NCBI GenBank assembly: GCA_035712145.1
Contig: DASTBI010000159.1
Span: 1-64,000, forward strand
Length of the DNA: 64,000 nucleotides
DNA from: Candidatus Eisenbacteria bacterium
Lineage (GTDB): Bacteria > Eisenbacteria > RBG-16-71-46
Reading direction: 5' to 3'
Of the stretch, positions 46,581 to 56,700 are shown piece after piece. The number at the start of each line of letters is the position of its first letter. The stretch's first letter is position 1. Under the pieces are notes generated by a model. The model was given only the letters and a program-made list of their open reading frames with translations. It was not told the origin of the DNA and searched no databases. Position numbers and translations under genes: made by a program.

Positions 46581-46610
46581 AGGGTAGGAGGCTGGCCAAG
46601 AGCCTGTCAA
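46581..46610 (-). promoter_or_regulatory. Probable promoter of the 45.1-46.3 kb barrel gene
   Basis: On the minus strand a consensus TTGACA (46610-46605) is followed after 18 bp by TACCCT (46586-46581). It lies just after the end of the NlpC/P60 gene. The predicted leader is about 230 nt and contains a CTCCATC/GATGGAG hairpin and a CCTCC/GGAGG hairpin. Confidence 0.4.
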
Positions 46611-46637
46611 CTGGGAATGTCGGCCGGGTCGAGGCGG

Positions 46638-47435
46638 TCAGGGACGCCCAACCGCCCGGAGAGAGACCGCCAGCGCCCTGTCGTAGAGCCTGTGGGATGG
46701 GGTCAGGCTGCTCACGTGGACCGTCCCCTGGGCGTGAGCGACGAGGCCTCGGCCCATCGCGATCCCCACGTGGGTCATCCGCCCGCCCGGCCTGCCGAAG
46801 AAGACCAGCTCTCCTTTGCGCGGGGCCCGGCGACGACCGGAGCCCCGGCACGCAACGAACTGCTCGTGCGCGTCACGCGGGACCTCGGTGCCGATGCTCG
46901 ACAACACCTGCTGGACGAAACCGGAGCAGTCGAACCCGAGCGGCGTCCGGCCGCCCCACAGGTAGGGAACGCCGATCAAGCTCCGGATCACGTGCTCGAG
47001 GCTTCCTGCAGGGCGCCCGGACCGGCGCAGGTGACGGCGCTCCGTCCAGGCGTGATCGCCGCCCGGCAGCCTCAGCCGGGCGAAGGCGCCCTCGAATCGC
47101 GACACCACCACCGGACTGTTCCAGAAGATCGGGGTCACGATCGCGCCACGCCTGGGGCCGGCTCGAAGCTCGAGGTGGCGGCACGCCACGCGCCACTGCG
47201 CCGATCGCTCCCATTCGGCGGCCTCGGCCGCGGTCAGGGGACGAAGTCCCCACTGCCGCACCCAACCCTTGTAGCCATCGGTCCGGTTCTCGATCCTCGA
47301 CCACTTTCCCCCGCGGCCGACGGACAACAGCCTGACCAGCTCACCCATCAGGAGCTGGCTCTTCAGCTCGCTCCGGTGGCTGGGCCGGCGGCGCACGTCG
47401 AGCGCCGCGATACGGACCACGGCGCTTTGGCTCAT
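46638..47435 (-). CDS. NlpC/P60-family cysteine peptidase with SH3-like domains
   Basis: This 265-residue protein has N-terminal SH3-like repeats (LDVRRRPS ... GYKGWVRQWGL). The C-terminal NlpC/P60 domain has its catalytic Cys in FDCSGFV and His in THVGIAMG, with a third polar residue in VAHAQG. Such enzymes cleave peptidoglycan peptides, usually gamma-D-Glu-diaminopimelate bonds. I see no clear signal peptide, so it may recycle imported muropeptides. It overlaps the GWxTD gene by 4 bp. Confidence 0.88.
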   Translation of the reverse strand: MSQSAVVRIAALDVRRRPSHRSELKSQLLMGELVRLLSVGRGGKWSRIENRTDGYKGWVRQWGLRPLTAAEAAEWERSAQWRVACRHLELRAGPRRGAIVTPIFWNSPVVVSRFEGAFARLRLPGGDHAWTERRHLRRSGRPAGSLEHVIRSLIGVPYLWGGRTPLGFDCSGFVQQVLSSIGTEVPRDAHEQFVACRGSGRRRAPRKGELVFFGRPGGRMTHVGIAMGRGLVAHAQGTVHVSSLTPSHRLYDRALAVSLRAVGRP

Positions 47436-48742
47436 TCGCCGATGGGACTCATGAGCACGAAGCGCCCGAAACCTTCGCGGTCCCCGAAGACAAAACGGCG
47501 AAACGGGTTGTTGTAGTACCAGATCTCCAGCTGTGGCGTGTCGGTGCCCGGAGCCCGAGTCTCCACCTGATCCGGCTGGCCATGACGGATGTAGATCCGA
47601 CCCATGTCGGACCGCCAGCCCGGGCCATAACCCTGGAAGTGGCGCTCGGCGTGATGGACGCGTCGAATGAATTCGATCAGAGCCTCATTGCGCGGCGTAT
47701 CCGGTGTGGGATCGCGGCGCCGCCAGAACTGCTCCCACCCTGCGGCCTGCTGATCCACGGGAAGCGCTCGCAGTCGATCGACCTCCTCCGAGTTGGCGAT
47801 GTAGCTCAGCGGCTCCAGGATGCGTTCGAAATCCTGCCCCTTGGGCGGACCGCTCTCCTCCACCTCGAACCTGCGCTCGACACGCCAGCGCGAGCTCTTC
47901 TCGGCGAGCTCCACCTCGAACACGTAGGACCCCACGAAGAGATCCGTATTGAGAGGACCGAACAAGATGGGCTCGGCAGAGCGGCTGAGCGTGACCTGCT
48001 GGGATCCTTCCTTCAGCTTCTGGCCCATGTCGTCCATCAACCGGTACTTGAAGACATAGCGCCGCGGCCAGGCTCCGGGCCTGCGATCGAACAGCGAGGC
48101 CTGGGCCGTGAGCCGACTCACGTCGGCCCCGAACACGCGGGTGGGGATGAGACGAAACACGCCGCTCGAGTCGCGGACTCCGAGCTCGAGGTCCGAGAAT
48201 CCCACGGGAATACGGGTGTAGTCGGGAACGGTGATGCGATCGCGCGCTCTCGATTGCGTGCCGCCATTCAGATCGCGCACCGAGACCGTCACCTCGTACG
48301 TGCCGGGCGGGATCTCGAGCTTGCGCCGCTCGACCGCGGCGGCACGCGGGGAGCGCGAGACGTCGAAGCTGCCGACGACGAAGCGGCGCTCCCAGACATC
48401 GCCGTAAAGCGGTCCGCCTTTCTGCGATTCGAACGAGATCGAGATCTCGATGTCGGCTGCGAACCGCGAGTCCGCCGGGGTCTTGAGCTGGACCCATTGC
48501 AGGCCTTGATAGGGAACCGTGACCGAGATGCCCATCGCGGGACGGCCTTCGGCATCCAGCGAGAGCACGAGGTCTGCGGTGAAATCGGGAGGCTGTTCGG
48601 CTCGAAGAGGCGGGATCTCGGCCGCCTGCGCAGCCGGCGCTCCCAGGATGCGCCATGAGAGCCCGATCACCAGGGCAAGCTGGCATGATGGGAGCAGAAT
48701 CCGCCGAAGAGCCAATGCGCGGACGACGCTAGCACAGGCCAC
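47432..48742 (-). CDS. GWxTD-domain exported protein
   Basis: This 436-residue protein (from the GTG at 48742, with GGAG upstream) has a signal-peptide-like N-terminus ending PAAQA, a beta-rich middle and a C-terminal GWxTD domain. The hallmark is GYGPGWRSDMGRIYIRHGQPD, followed by EIWYYNN. The GWxTD domain is common in Acidobacteriota, Gemmatimonadota and relatives and has no defined function. It is coupled to the NlpC/P60 gene and divergent from the M6 protease. Confidence 0.82.
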   Translation of the reverse strand: MACASVVRALALRRILLPSCQLALVIGLSWRILGAPAAQAAEIPPLRAEQPPDFTADLVLSLDAEGRPAMGISVTVPYQGLQWVQLKTPADSRFAADIEISISFESQKGGPLYGDVWERRFVVGSFDVSRSPRAAAVERRKLEIPPGTYEVTVSVRDLNGGTQSRARDRITVPDYTRIPVGFSDLELGVRDSSGVFRLIPTRVFGADVSRLTAQASLFDRRPGAWPRRYVFKYRLMDDMGQKLKEGSQQVTLSRSAEPILFGPLNTDLFVGSYVFEVELAEKSSRWRVERRFEVEESGPPKGQDFERILEPLSYIANSEEVDRLRALPVDQQAAGWEQFWRRRDPTPDTPRNEALIEFIRRVHHAERHFQGYGPGWRSDMGRIYIRHGQPDQVETRAPGTDTPQLEIWYYNNPFRRFVFGDREGFGRFVLMSPIGE

Positions 48743-48847
48743 GGAAACGCTCCAAGCCCATCCGCACAAACTGCTTGACGGCCATGACGATGCCCCTGGA
48801 TAGTTCTTGCGCCGGGCGTCTTGGCCAGTTCGGCTCTGGAGTGGCGA

Positions 48848-51637
48848 TTGCCCAGGCTTCACCAGCATTTCCTTCTTCTATCGGCCGTTTGCGCCGCCTC
48901 CCTGGCGCTCCCGCGACCCGCTCGAGCGGTGATGCCCACCCGGGCCGGGAACGTCCCCGCAGTCGTGTCGCAGGCCTTCGACGACGGCCGGTTCCAAGTC
49001 CCGTCGACTCCCGCCTTGGGGACCAGCATCGTCGCCGGGACCTGGTTCATCCCGGTCATCCTGATCGATTTCCCGGACCAGGGGCTGACCTACCCCAGCG
49101 CGCCAGAGTGGGACCGGGCCCTGTTCGACACCACCGGCGTGACGGCCACGGGATCGGTGTACGACTACTACAACTGGGTTTCCGGCAGCCGGCTCAAGAT
49201 CATCGGCAAGGTCGTGGCCACCGTCCGCCTCGACGAGAGCAAGACATTCTATGCCGGCAATTCCTGGGGACTCGGCAATACGACTCCGATGAACAGCGCG
49301 GGCGCCGTCCTCGAAGCCCTACGCAAGTGCGACACCCAGGTCAACTGGTCGGACTTCGACCGCGATCAGGACGGCTACGTGGACATGCTGTGGGTGGTCC
49401 ACTCGGGACTGGGCGGGGAGAACGTCGTCACGCGCCAGGATCTCTGGTCGATCACCTCTCGATTGACCAACTGGAGCGGAGCGGGATCCTTCACGACCAG
49501 CGACCTTATTCCCGGCACGGCGCTCAAGGTGCGCGTGGACCGTTTCACGATCCTCCCCGAGTTGTCGGCCTTCCGCGCAGGATCTCGCGCGGAGATCGGC
49601 GTCTTCTGCCATGAGTTCGGTCACGCGCTCGGATTGCCGGACCTCTACGACACGGCGCCGCTCACGCATCCGCCGAACGTGGGGCCCGGAGGCTGGTCGT
49701 TGATGTCCACCGGCGCCTATGGAACGGACAGCCAGTCACCCGAGTATCCATCCCATCTCGGGGCCTGGCCGATGCTCTACCTGGGATGGCGCACGGCGGC
49801 CCGGCCCACGCGCGACACGCTGATGACGCTGACACCGATCGAGACGGGCGGGCAGATCCTCGAGCTCTGGTTCCAGGGGGAATCCAATCCCGAGCACTTC
49901 CTGATCGAGAACCGCCAACGGCTCGGCTTCGATCGCAACCTCCCGAGCGAAGGCGCCTTGGTCTATCAGGTCGACGACGCGCAGATCGCGGCCGGCATCC
50001 CTTCCAACCGGGTGAACAACGGCTTCTTCCCCGCGCTGAGGATCATCGAGGGCGATGGCCGGACCGATCTCTTCCAGGGGATCAACCGCGGGGACCCCGC
50101 CGATCCGATGCCCGGCAGCTCCGGCATCACGCGCTGGGCCGACGACACATGGCCCAACACTCGATCGCGGCTCGGCAACATCACCAATGTCGCGCTGCGG
50201 GACATCGTCATGATCGGGGACAACGTCGGCTTCACGGCGCAGGTCCAGTCTCCGGGCTGGCTTCCCGCTCGAGTCCAGTCCACGGCCTCGTACAACCCGA
50301 TGCCGAGCACCGGCCCTGGCACGCGCGCGGTGATGCTCGAAGGGGGCGGCATCGTCGCGGTCGGCAGCGAATACCTCGGCGGCATTCCGCAGGTCGTCGT
50401 TCGGACCCGGCATGCCGATGGCGTGTGGGAGACTCCCGTCACCATCAGCCAGTCCCTCACGGGCGCCGTGGAGCCCACCGTGTGCACCATCCCCGGCGGC
50501 GACATCTGCATCGTGTGGAGCGACGCGCGGCATGGTCCGCAGGAGCTCTATTTCCGCTCGCGCATCCGCGGCGTGTGGACTCCGGAGCGGCGACTGACCG
50601 ACCTTCCAGGATTCTCCCGCGCGCCGGCGATGGTGGCTGACCACACCGGAAGCGTGCAGCTCGTCTGGCAATACAGCGACGGCAATGGAGTCCGGATCTA
50701 CTTCATGCGCTTCACCTACCTCTCCCCTTTCGGCGACCCCTGGCCGGTCTCCGCCCCCGGCACGGTGCCCGACATGCCGGCGTTGGCGCTCGCTCCGGAC
50801 GGATCGAGCTATGCGCTGTGGGTGGACCAGGGCGGCAGCCAGGTCGGCGTGTGGTTCGCGCACTGCCATCCGGACTCCGGCGTGCGCCCGGCCCGGCGAC
50901 TCATCCAGCCGCAGGGCGGCGTCCTTCCGACCGTCCACGCCATGGTGGACCAGCAGGGCAATCTGAACGCTCTGTGGGCCACGACGGGCGGAGGCGGCAG
51001 CGAGCTCCATTTCCACCAGCGCGCCGGGTTCTTCATCCGCGACACGGTGCTGGTGCGTCGCGGTCAGCCGATCCAGGACTTCATGATCGCCGAAGATCCC
51101 GCGGGAGGCGTGCACGTCGTCATGGAGGCGGCCACCTCCGGGGCCTTCCAGGTCCTCTACAAGGCATGGCGCTCGAATGGTGGATGGGACATGGGCAACA
51201 CCGAGGTGACCGCTCGAGATGGCGTGGCGGTGCGACCCATGGTCCTCCTTCGCGATGGAACGTCGTTGACGGTGTTGTACACCGCCTACGTCCAGGGCAT
51301 GCCGGTCTTCATGGAGCGCGATCGCAGGATGGTGCTTCAGCCACTGACCGCGGTGGACGATGAGCCGAATGTGGCGATCGCCGGAATCCGGGCCGGACCC
51401 AATCCACTGCGTGCCGGAAAGCGGCTATCGTTCCTCGGTCACGGCAGGCCGCCGCGGGGGACGCTCGATGTTTTCGATCTCCATGGTCGCCGAGTGGCTC
51501 GCGCGACCTTCAGGACGACATCCGAAGGCTGGCGCGCGGAGGTTCCGGGAAGCGAGACCTCGTCCTGGACGCCTGGCGTCTATTTCGCGCGTCACGAGGA
51601 AAGCTCGGCGCAGTTGCGGGTCGTCGTTCTGCGCTGA
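48848..51637 (+). CDS. Secreted M6-family metalloprotease with C-terminal sorting-like domain
   Basis: This ~929-residue protein has a signal peptide ending RPARA. The M6 (immune-inhibitor-A-like) catalytic domain has HEFGHALGLPD at about 255-265 and a downstream MSTGAYG Met-turn. A beta-propeller-like middle is followed by a C-terminal FlgD-Ig-like domain (AGPNPLRAG ... VFDLHGRRV ... PGVYFAR ... VVVLR). I chose the TTG at 48848, 6 bp after GGAG. The TTG at 48821 is also open and would add nine residues. It is an exported protease; its targets are unknown. Confidence 0.85.
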   Translation: MPRLHQHFLLLSAVCAASLALPRPARAVMPTRAGNVPAVVSQAFDDGRFQVPSTPALGTSIVAGTWFIPVILIDFPDQGLTYPSAPEWDRALFDTTGVTATGSVYDYYNWVSGSRLKIIGKVVATVRLDESKTFYAGNSWGLGNTTPMNSAGAVLEALRKCDTQVNWSDFDRDQDGYVDMLWVVHSGLGGENVVTRQDLWSITSRLTNWSGAGSFTTSDLIPGTALKVRVDRFTILPELSAFRAGSRAEIGVFCHEFGHALGLPDLYDTAPLTHPPNVGPGGWSLMSTGAYGTDSQSPEYPSHLGAWPMLYLGWRTAARPTRDTLMTLTPIETGGQILELWFQGESNPEHFLIENRQRLGFDRNLPSEGALVYQVDDAQIAAGIPSNRVNNGFFPALRIIEGDGRTDLFQGINRGDPADPMPGSSGITRWADDTWPNTRSRLGNITNVALRDIVMIGDNVGFTAQVQSPGWLPARVQSTASYNPMPSTGPGTRAVMLEGGGIVAVGSEYLGGIPQVVVRTRHADGVWETPVTISQSLTGAVEPTVCTIPGGDICIVWSDARHGPQELYFRSRIRGVWTPERRLTDLPGFSRAPAMVADHTGSVQLVWQYSDGNGVRIYFMRFTYLSPFGDPWPVSAPGTVPDMPALALAPDGSSYALWVDQGGSQVGVWFAHCHPDSGVRPARRLIQPQGGVLPTVHAMVDQQGNLNALWATTGGGGSELHFHQRAGFFIRDTVLVRRGQPIQDFMIAEDPAGGVHVVMEAATSGAFQVLYKAWRSNGGWDMGNTEVTARDGVAVRPMVLLRDGTSLTVLYTAYVQGMPVFMERDRRMVLQPLTAVDDEPNVAIAGIRAGPNPLRAGKRLSFLGHGRPPRGTLDVFDLHGRRVARATFRTTSEGWRAEVPGSETSSWTPGVYFARHEESSAQLRVVVLR

Positions 51638-51644
51638 CCCCCGC

Positions 51645-52661
51645 ATGCGCAGGGGGCCTTCGCGCTCGGCAACCGGCCGGGCTGACGGTTCGCCACTCGT
51701 GTTCGCCGCCATGGGCCCGCTTCTTCTCGGCGGCCTTCTTCCGCTGAGCCCCGACATCTCGAATCGCTGGTGCGTGGCCGGCCGCTGGACGTTTCCGGTG
51801 GGGGATCCCCTGGCCATCGGAAGCGCAGGGCCCTTCGGCGAGCAGCCCTTCCAGGTGACGCGCAACATCCAGAGCCGCGGCGACCGGCACTCCGGCGCGG
51901 ACATCTCCAATCGCACCGCCGGCGACACGGTTCGAGCCGCGGCCCACGGCATCGTGGTCGCCGCCCAGGACGCGGGCAGCGGGTACGGTCTTCATGTGGT
52001 TCTCGCCCACCGGCTTCCCGATGGAAGTCTGGTGATGAGCGTCTACGCGCATCTCGCGCGCGGGTCGCTGAACGTCTCTCCCGGCGAATCGGTGCTCATG
52101 GGCCGGCCGCTGGGACTCGTCGGAAGGTCGGGGACGGCGACGTCTCCGCATCTTCACTTCGAGGTCCGCAAGCCTTTCCTGTGGGACGAGCGCTGGGAGA
52201 AGTCACCGACGCTCGATCCAGTCCGGTTCGTCACCGCGGCGCTTCCGAGCCGAGAGCGGGATTCGACCTGGGCCCGCCCCTATCTCCAGTGGGCGGAGTG
52301 CGCAGGCATCGTCACGCCCGGCGAGCACGGGGAGACCATGGTGACGCGGGAGCGCTGGAGGCGGGCGGTCGCCGCCGCAGGCTGCCGGGGGGAGGACCTG
52401 GTGGGTCCTCCTCCCCCGGCGCTTTCCGAGGCCGACGAGCCGGTGACCTGGCGCGAGATCGCCCGCGATCTGGACCGACTTCGAAAGGCCGGCCTCTGTC
52501 TGCCACGGGATACCACCGCCAACGCGCGACGGCGCTCCGATTGCGACCGGCGGCTGGGCATGCGGGATCCCTCGCGGGATCCCGATGAGCTGGGCGCGCG
52601 TCGTGCGCTTTGCACGATCGCGGAGCTCGCGCTCGTCATGAGCGACTTCTCCGGGCGCTGA
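51645..52661 (+). CDS. M23-family peptidase with extra C-terminal region
   Basis: This ~338-residue protein has an N-terminal hydrophobic segment and an M23/LytM domain with zinc motifs HSGAD and HLHFEVR. About 150 Cys- and Arg-containing residues (ECAGIVTPGEHGE ... LCLPRDTT) follow, with no family I recognise. M23 enzymes cut peptidoglycan peptide bridges. The ATG at 51645 lacks a good Shine-Dalgarno; a GTG at 51699 is an alternative start. It follows the M6 protease after 7 bp, so they are probably co-transcribed. Confidence 0.78.
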   Translation: MRRGPSRSATGRADGSPLVFAAMGPLLLGGLLPLSPDISNRWCVAGRWTFPVGDPLAIGSAGPFGEQPFQVTRNIQSRGDRHSGADISNRTAGDTVRAAAHGIVVAAQDAGSGYGLHVVLAHRLPDGSLVMSVYAHLARGSLNVSPGESVLMGRPLGLVGRSGTATSPHLHFEVRKPFLWDERWEKSPTLDPVRFVTAALPSRERDSTWARPYLQWAECAGIVTPGEHGETMVTRERWRRAVAAAGCRGEDLVGPPPPALSEADEPVTWREIARDLDRLRKAGLCLPRDTTANARRRSDCDRRLGMRDPSRDPDELGARRALCTIAELALVMSDFSGR

Positions 52662-52846
52662 ACCGAAGCCGCTCAGCCATGCAGTGCATGAGAGACGGCC
52701 GGGCACTCTGCATCTCGATCCCGCGACCCGCGGTCGCGCTTCGCACCGACGCCGCCCGGTGATGACCGCGTAACCCTCAAGTTTTGACGGCTTGGCGCCG
52801 ATGACCGTCGCATCGCCGGGGGAACGCGGCCGCCCTGCCCTCTCCC

Positions 52847-52862
52847 TGGCATACCCACTGCT
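52847..52862 (+). promoter_or_regulatory. Candidate sigma-54 (-24/-12) promoter of the minor-pilin operon
   Basis: TGGCATACCCACTGCT has the invariant GG and GC dinucleotides separated by 10 bp and TGGCA / TGCT matches to the RpoN consensus. Transcription would start about 12 bp further, near 52873, only a few bases before the ATG at 52880. This short leader is a weak point of the call. Confidence 0.35.
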
Positions 52863-52879
52863 TGTTCGTTGGGGACTCT

Positions 52880-53359
52880 ATGCTCAACGGGCGTTGCCAT
52901 ATTGCGAAATCTTGCTCGACCGGCTTCACGCTGGTGGAGGTTGCGGTCACCCTTCTCCTGCTCGGGCTCCTGTTCGCCCTCGCGGTGCCCACGGTGACCC
53001 AGCTCTCGGGCAGTTATCACTTGAAGACCGCGACCGAGAATCTGGCCGGGCAGATCCGGCTCGGACGTGAGCGCGCGATCGCCACCGGCGTGAATCAGCA
53101 TTTTCACTTCACGACGGTCAGCAACGGCGACTACTTCATCATCGATCACATGACCGCCCAGACCACGGGCAACTGGCGGTTTCCGAAGGGCATTCAATAT
53201 TTCACCGGCGCCGGCACCATGTCGTGGATCGACATGACCACGGATGGCCGCGCCAAATGGGGCACCAGCCCGGCATCCGGCTTCATCATCCTCCAGGACC
53301 GGCGCGGCGTCCGCGACACGGTCAGCATCCAGGCTTCGGGCCTGGTGCTCACGCAATAG
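52880..53359 (+). CDS. Minor (pseudo)pilin, FimT/GspH-like
   Basis: This 159-residue protein has a short leader and the prepilin peptidase site STG|FTLVEVAVTLLLL with Glu at +5. A hydrophobic helix and a GspH-like globular domain (LAGQIRLGRERAIATG) follow. Minor pilins of this type help initiate type IV pilus or type II secretion pseudopilus assembly. The ATG at 52880 has GGGG upstream; an in-frame TTG lies at 52862. It is first in a four-gene operon ordered like fimT-pilV-pilW-pilX. Confidence 0.85.
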   Translation: MLNGRCHIAKSCSTGFTLVEVAVTLLLLGLLFALAVPTVTQLSGSYHLKTATENLAGQIRLGRERAIATGVNQHFHFTTVSNGDYFIIDHMTAQTTGNWRFPKGIQYFTGAGTMSWIDMTTDGRAKWGTSPASGFIILQDRRGVRDTVSIQASGLVLTQ

Positions 53360-53367
53360 GCCACGCC

Positions 53368-53784
53368 ATGCGCCCCCCGCGAAGCTCTGCCCAATGCCCA
53401 GGGTCGGACCGAGGCGTCACCCTGGTCGAGCTGATGATGGCGCTGGTCATCCTGTCGATCGGCCTGATGGCCGTGAGTCAGCTCTTCCCCGCGGGCACGC
53501 GCGGCCAGGTGCGCGACCGCCTGTTCTCGAGCGCCAACTACTACGCGCAGGAGAAGGTGGAGGAAGTGGCGGGCAAGGACTGGGCGGATCCAGAGCTCAG
53601 CATCGGTCGCCACCCCGTCGCCGACTTCGAGACGCTGGGAACGAACCGCACCTGGCTCCGCTTCTACCAGGTCGACGTCATGGCGGTCCCGCTCGACAAC
53701 CTTCGAAAAGTCACCGTGACCGTGAACTGGAGATACCAGGACATGGATCGCTCGGTGAGCACCGTGACGTACGTGAGGCGATGA
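53368..53784 (+). CDS. pilV: Minor pilin, PilV-like
   Basis: This 138-residue protein has a 16-residue leader and a prepilin motif G|VTLVELMMALVILSIGLMA, followed by LFPAGTRGQVRDRL. This matches the PilV group of type IV pilus modification proteins. It starts 8 bp after the first pilin gene, and its stop overlaps the next start by 4 bp (ATGA). Confidence 0.83.
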   Translation: MRPPRSSAQCPGSDRGVTLVELMMALVILSIGLMAVSQLFPAGTRGQVRDRLFSSANYYAQEKVEEVAGKDWADPELSIGRHPVADFETLGTNRTWLRFYQVDVMAVPLDNLRKVTVTVNWRYQDMDRSVSTVTYVRR

Positions 53785-56700
53785 TGATGCCGCTGCCCAA
53801 GCACCTGATCCGAGGCCAGGGACGGCACGCTCCCCGCGGGTTCACGCTCATCGAGCTGATGATCACGCTGACCGTCCTCGCGGCGGTGATGGTGATCCTG
53901 CTGGTGATGATGCGCGCCGCACAGAGCAGCAAGGTGAGCACGTCGAACCAGATCGAAGCCTCGCAGGCTGCCCGCGTGGCGCTCGACATGCTGACCCGCG
54001 ACCTGCGAAGCGCCGGTTACGGCGTGGATCGTTACTACGCCGCCGCCCCCCAGCCCCCCATCGCCTACATCGATTCGTTGCAGGTGCTGATCAACGCCGA
54101 CCTGCAGCCCGCGACGGCAGGCACGGACACGGTGCCCAAGTCGCCGCTCGCCTACAACCCGAGCGGCTCACCGCGTCCCTTCCCGCTGAACGGCACCGTC
54201 TGGCAGCCGCCGATCAAGTACCGGCGTGGCGCCGAGGTCGTGCGCTGGACGCTGGACGTGGACAACGACGGGCAGGTCAACGCGAGCGACATCGCCCACG
54301 CGAACGGCATCGACGCGCGGCGGACCCCGAACCCCAACGACTACGTCCTGGTCCGGCAGATCTATGGCGATTCGACCGGCGACATCGCCAGCTACAACGG
54401 TGGCCAGACGGAGCGAGTGACCCTGGTGCGCCGGCCCGGCGGCACCGTTCCCGCGATGTTCCAGGTCTATCTGGAAGGAAGCAAAACGCCCTGGGACTGG
54501 TCGAACGGGCCACTGCCGGTCACCAAGCTCTCGGCGATCGAGCGCATCATGGTCGAGGTCGTCGCTCCCGCCGCACGACCCGACAAGAAGGGCAACTACG
54601 CCGAGTCGCGCATGCGGACCGAGATCAACTCGATCCGCAACGTGCCCAACTTCGGCATGGAGGAGTATCCGGTCGACGGCTACGTCTTCAACGACGTGAA
54701 CGGCAACGGCACCCAGCAGGTCGCGACCGAGCCCGGGATCCCTGGCGCCTTCGTCAGGTGCGGCTCGTACTCGACCACGACCGCGGCCAACGGGTACTAC
54801 CTGTTCCGGGTGCGCTCCGGCACCTATACCGTCAAGCACACCTCGGCCCCGGGTTACCATGGCACGAACACGCCGGACAGCACCGTGGTCAATCTCGGCC
54901 CCGCCGCGAGCGCCACCGCCACCGTGAACTTCGCGGACGCGGCGACGCCGGGCGGCTGGGTCTACGTGATGACCTACGAGGATTTGAACGCGGACGGTAT
55001 TCGCGACGCCGGCGAGCCGGGACTCCAGAACGTGCGCCTCCAGATGTCGCCCGGCGGCGAGATCGGCTACACCGCCAGCTCCGGCACGGCCACGCTGTTC
55101 GCGGAGACGGGAAGCTTCACGGTGACCGCCTCCGCCCCCGATTCCTTCACGTTCACGACCCTCAATCCGGTCACGGGAAGCATGACCGATGGAGGCTCGG
55201 CGTCCATCGAGTTCGGCCTCACCAAGACCGCGGTTGGCACGATCCAGGGCACCGTGTATCGCGACAACAACCGAGACGGCGTGATGAACAGCGGAGAGCC
55301 CGGCATCGCCAACGTGTGGGTGGGCGTGACCAAGGATGGAGGTCTGACGATCCAGGGCTACAAGTACACCGACGGCGCCGGCAACTACAGCGTCGACGTG
55401 CCGATCAACTCGCCGCCCGCGACCACCCCTTACGCGATCATGGTGATCATTCCGCCCGGCTTCTACCCGACATCGACCACTTCGATCTCGCCGATCTGGG
55501 TCACCGCGGGCTCGACTCAGACCAACAAGAACTTCGGCATGTCCGCTTACCAGGTCATCGTGCTCAACGCCAGCCGAGTCCTGAGCCTCGCCAGCCGCGA
55601 CCTGATCGAGAAACAGGGCAGCGACAACGGCGGCACCGGCGCGCGGCGGGACCCTGACATCGTGCTGGGCGCCGATGCCGGCGGCACCGACAACGTATCG
55701 ATCTGGTACAACCAGTACGACAGCACGCCGATCTTCGATCCCAACCCTTCGTATACCCGCAATGCGCCGCAATCGGTGCTGTCGGTCGCGCTCGACACCC
55801 TCGACAGCGACGTGCCCAAGGCGCGGCCCGATCTGGTCACGGGAACACGGAAGGCGACTCCCGGCAACTTCTTCGTCTGGCTCAACCAGAACTCGGGCGG
55901 CAACGAGGGCTATTACGGCACGACCTATAACCAGGCCTACACCACGTCCAATCTCGGCGACGTGCAGTCGGTGCTGACTCTCGACTGCGCGGGATCGTCC
56001 ACCAATGATCAGGTGGACATCCTGGTCGGGACCAAGTCGCCGACGGCGAACCAGGGCTCGGTCGAGCTGTGGCTCAGCAACAACGCGACCACGCCCATCT
56101 ACTCACGTCTCGAGACCTATCCGACCTCGGGAGGCCTGGCGGCGGCGTCCATGGGCGAGGTCAACGCCATGACCGCCGCCGACGTGAACGGCGACGGCCT
56201 CAAAGATTTGATCGTAGGCACCAAGACCGGAAGCTACACCGGCCAGCTCATGATCTTCCGCAACAACGGCAAGTCCTCCGGTTCCTCGCGCTTCACCTTG
56301 GCGCAATCGTTCCCGTTGCTCGGCGCCGTGACCTGCATCGCCGCCACCAAAGTGGACTACGACTCGCTGACCGACATCATCGTCGGGCTCCAGACCGGCG
56401 TGGGCGCCGGGCAGCTCCAGGAGTTCAAGAACTTGATGTTCGCCGGCGTGATCAACTTCGCCTATCAGCGCTCCTACATCGCACCGGGTATTCCGCTGTC
56501 GCTGGTGGCCGCCGACCTCGGCGGCGTGGTCGGGCACGACGACCTGGCCATGGGCTGGCGCGAGAACGAGACCAGCTACGTGGGCGGGCTCCGCGTCTTG
56601 TCGATGGACTCCGGCCGGCTGCCCGCGGTCGACAGCGACCCCTCCGCCGGCTCGGTGATCAACATGGTGCCGGCGCTGACCGTCAACAACTTCAACTTCG

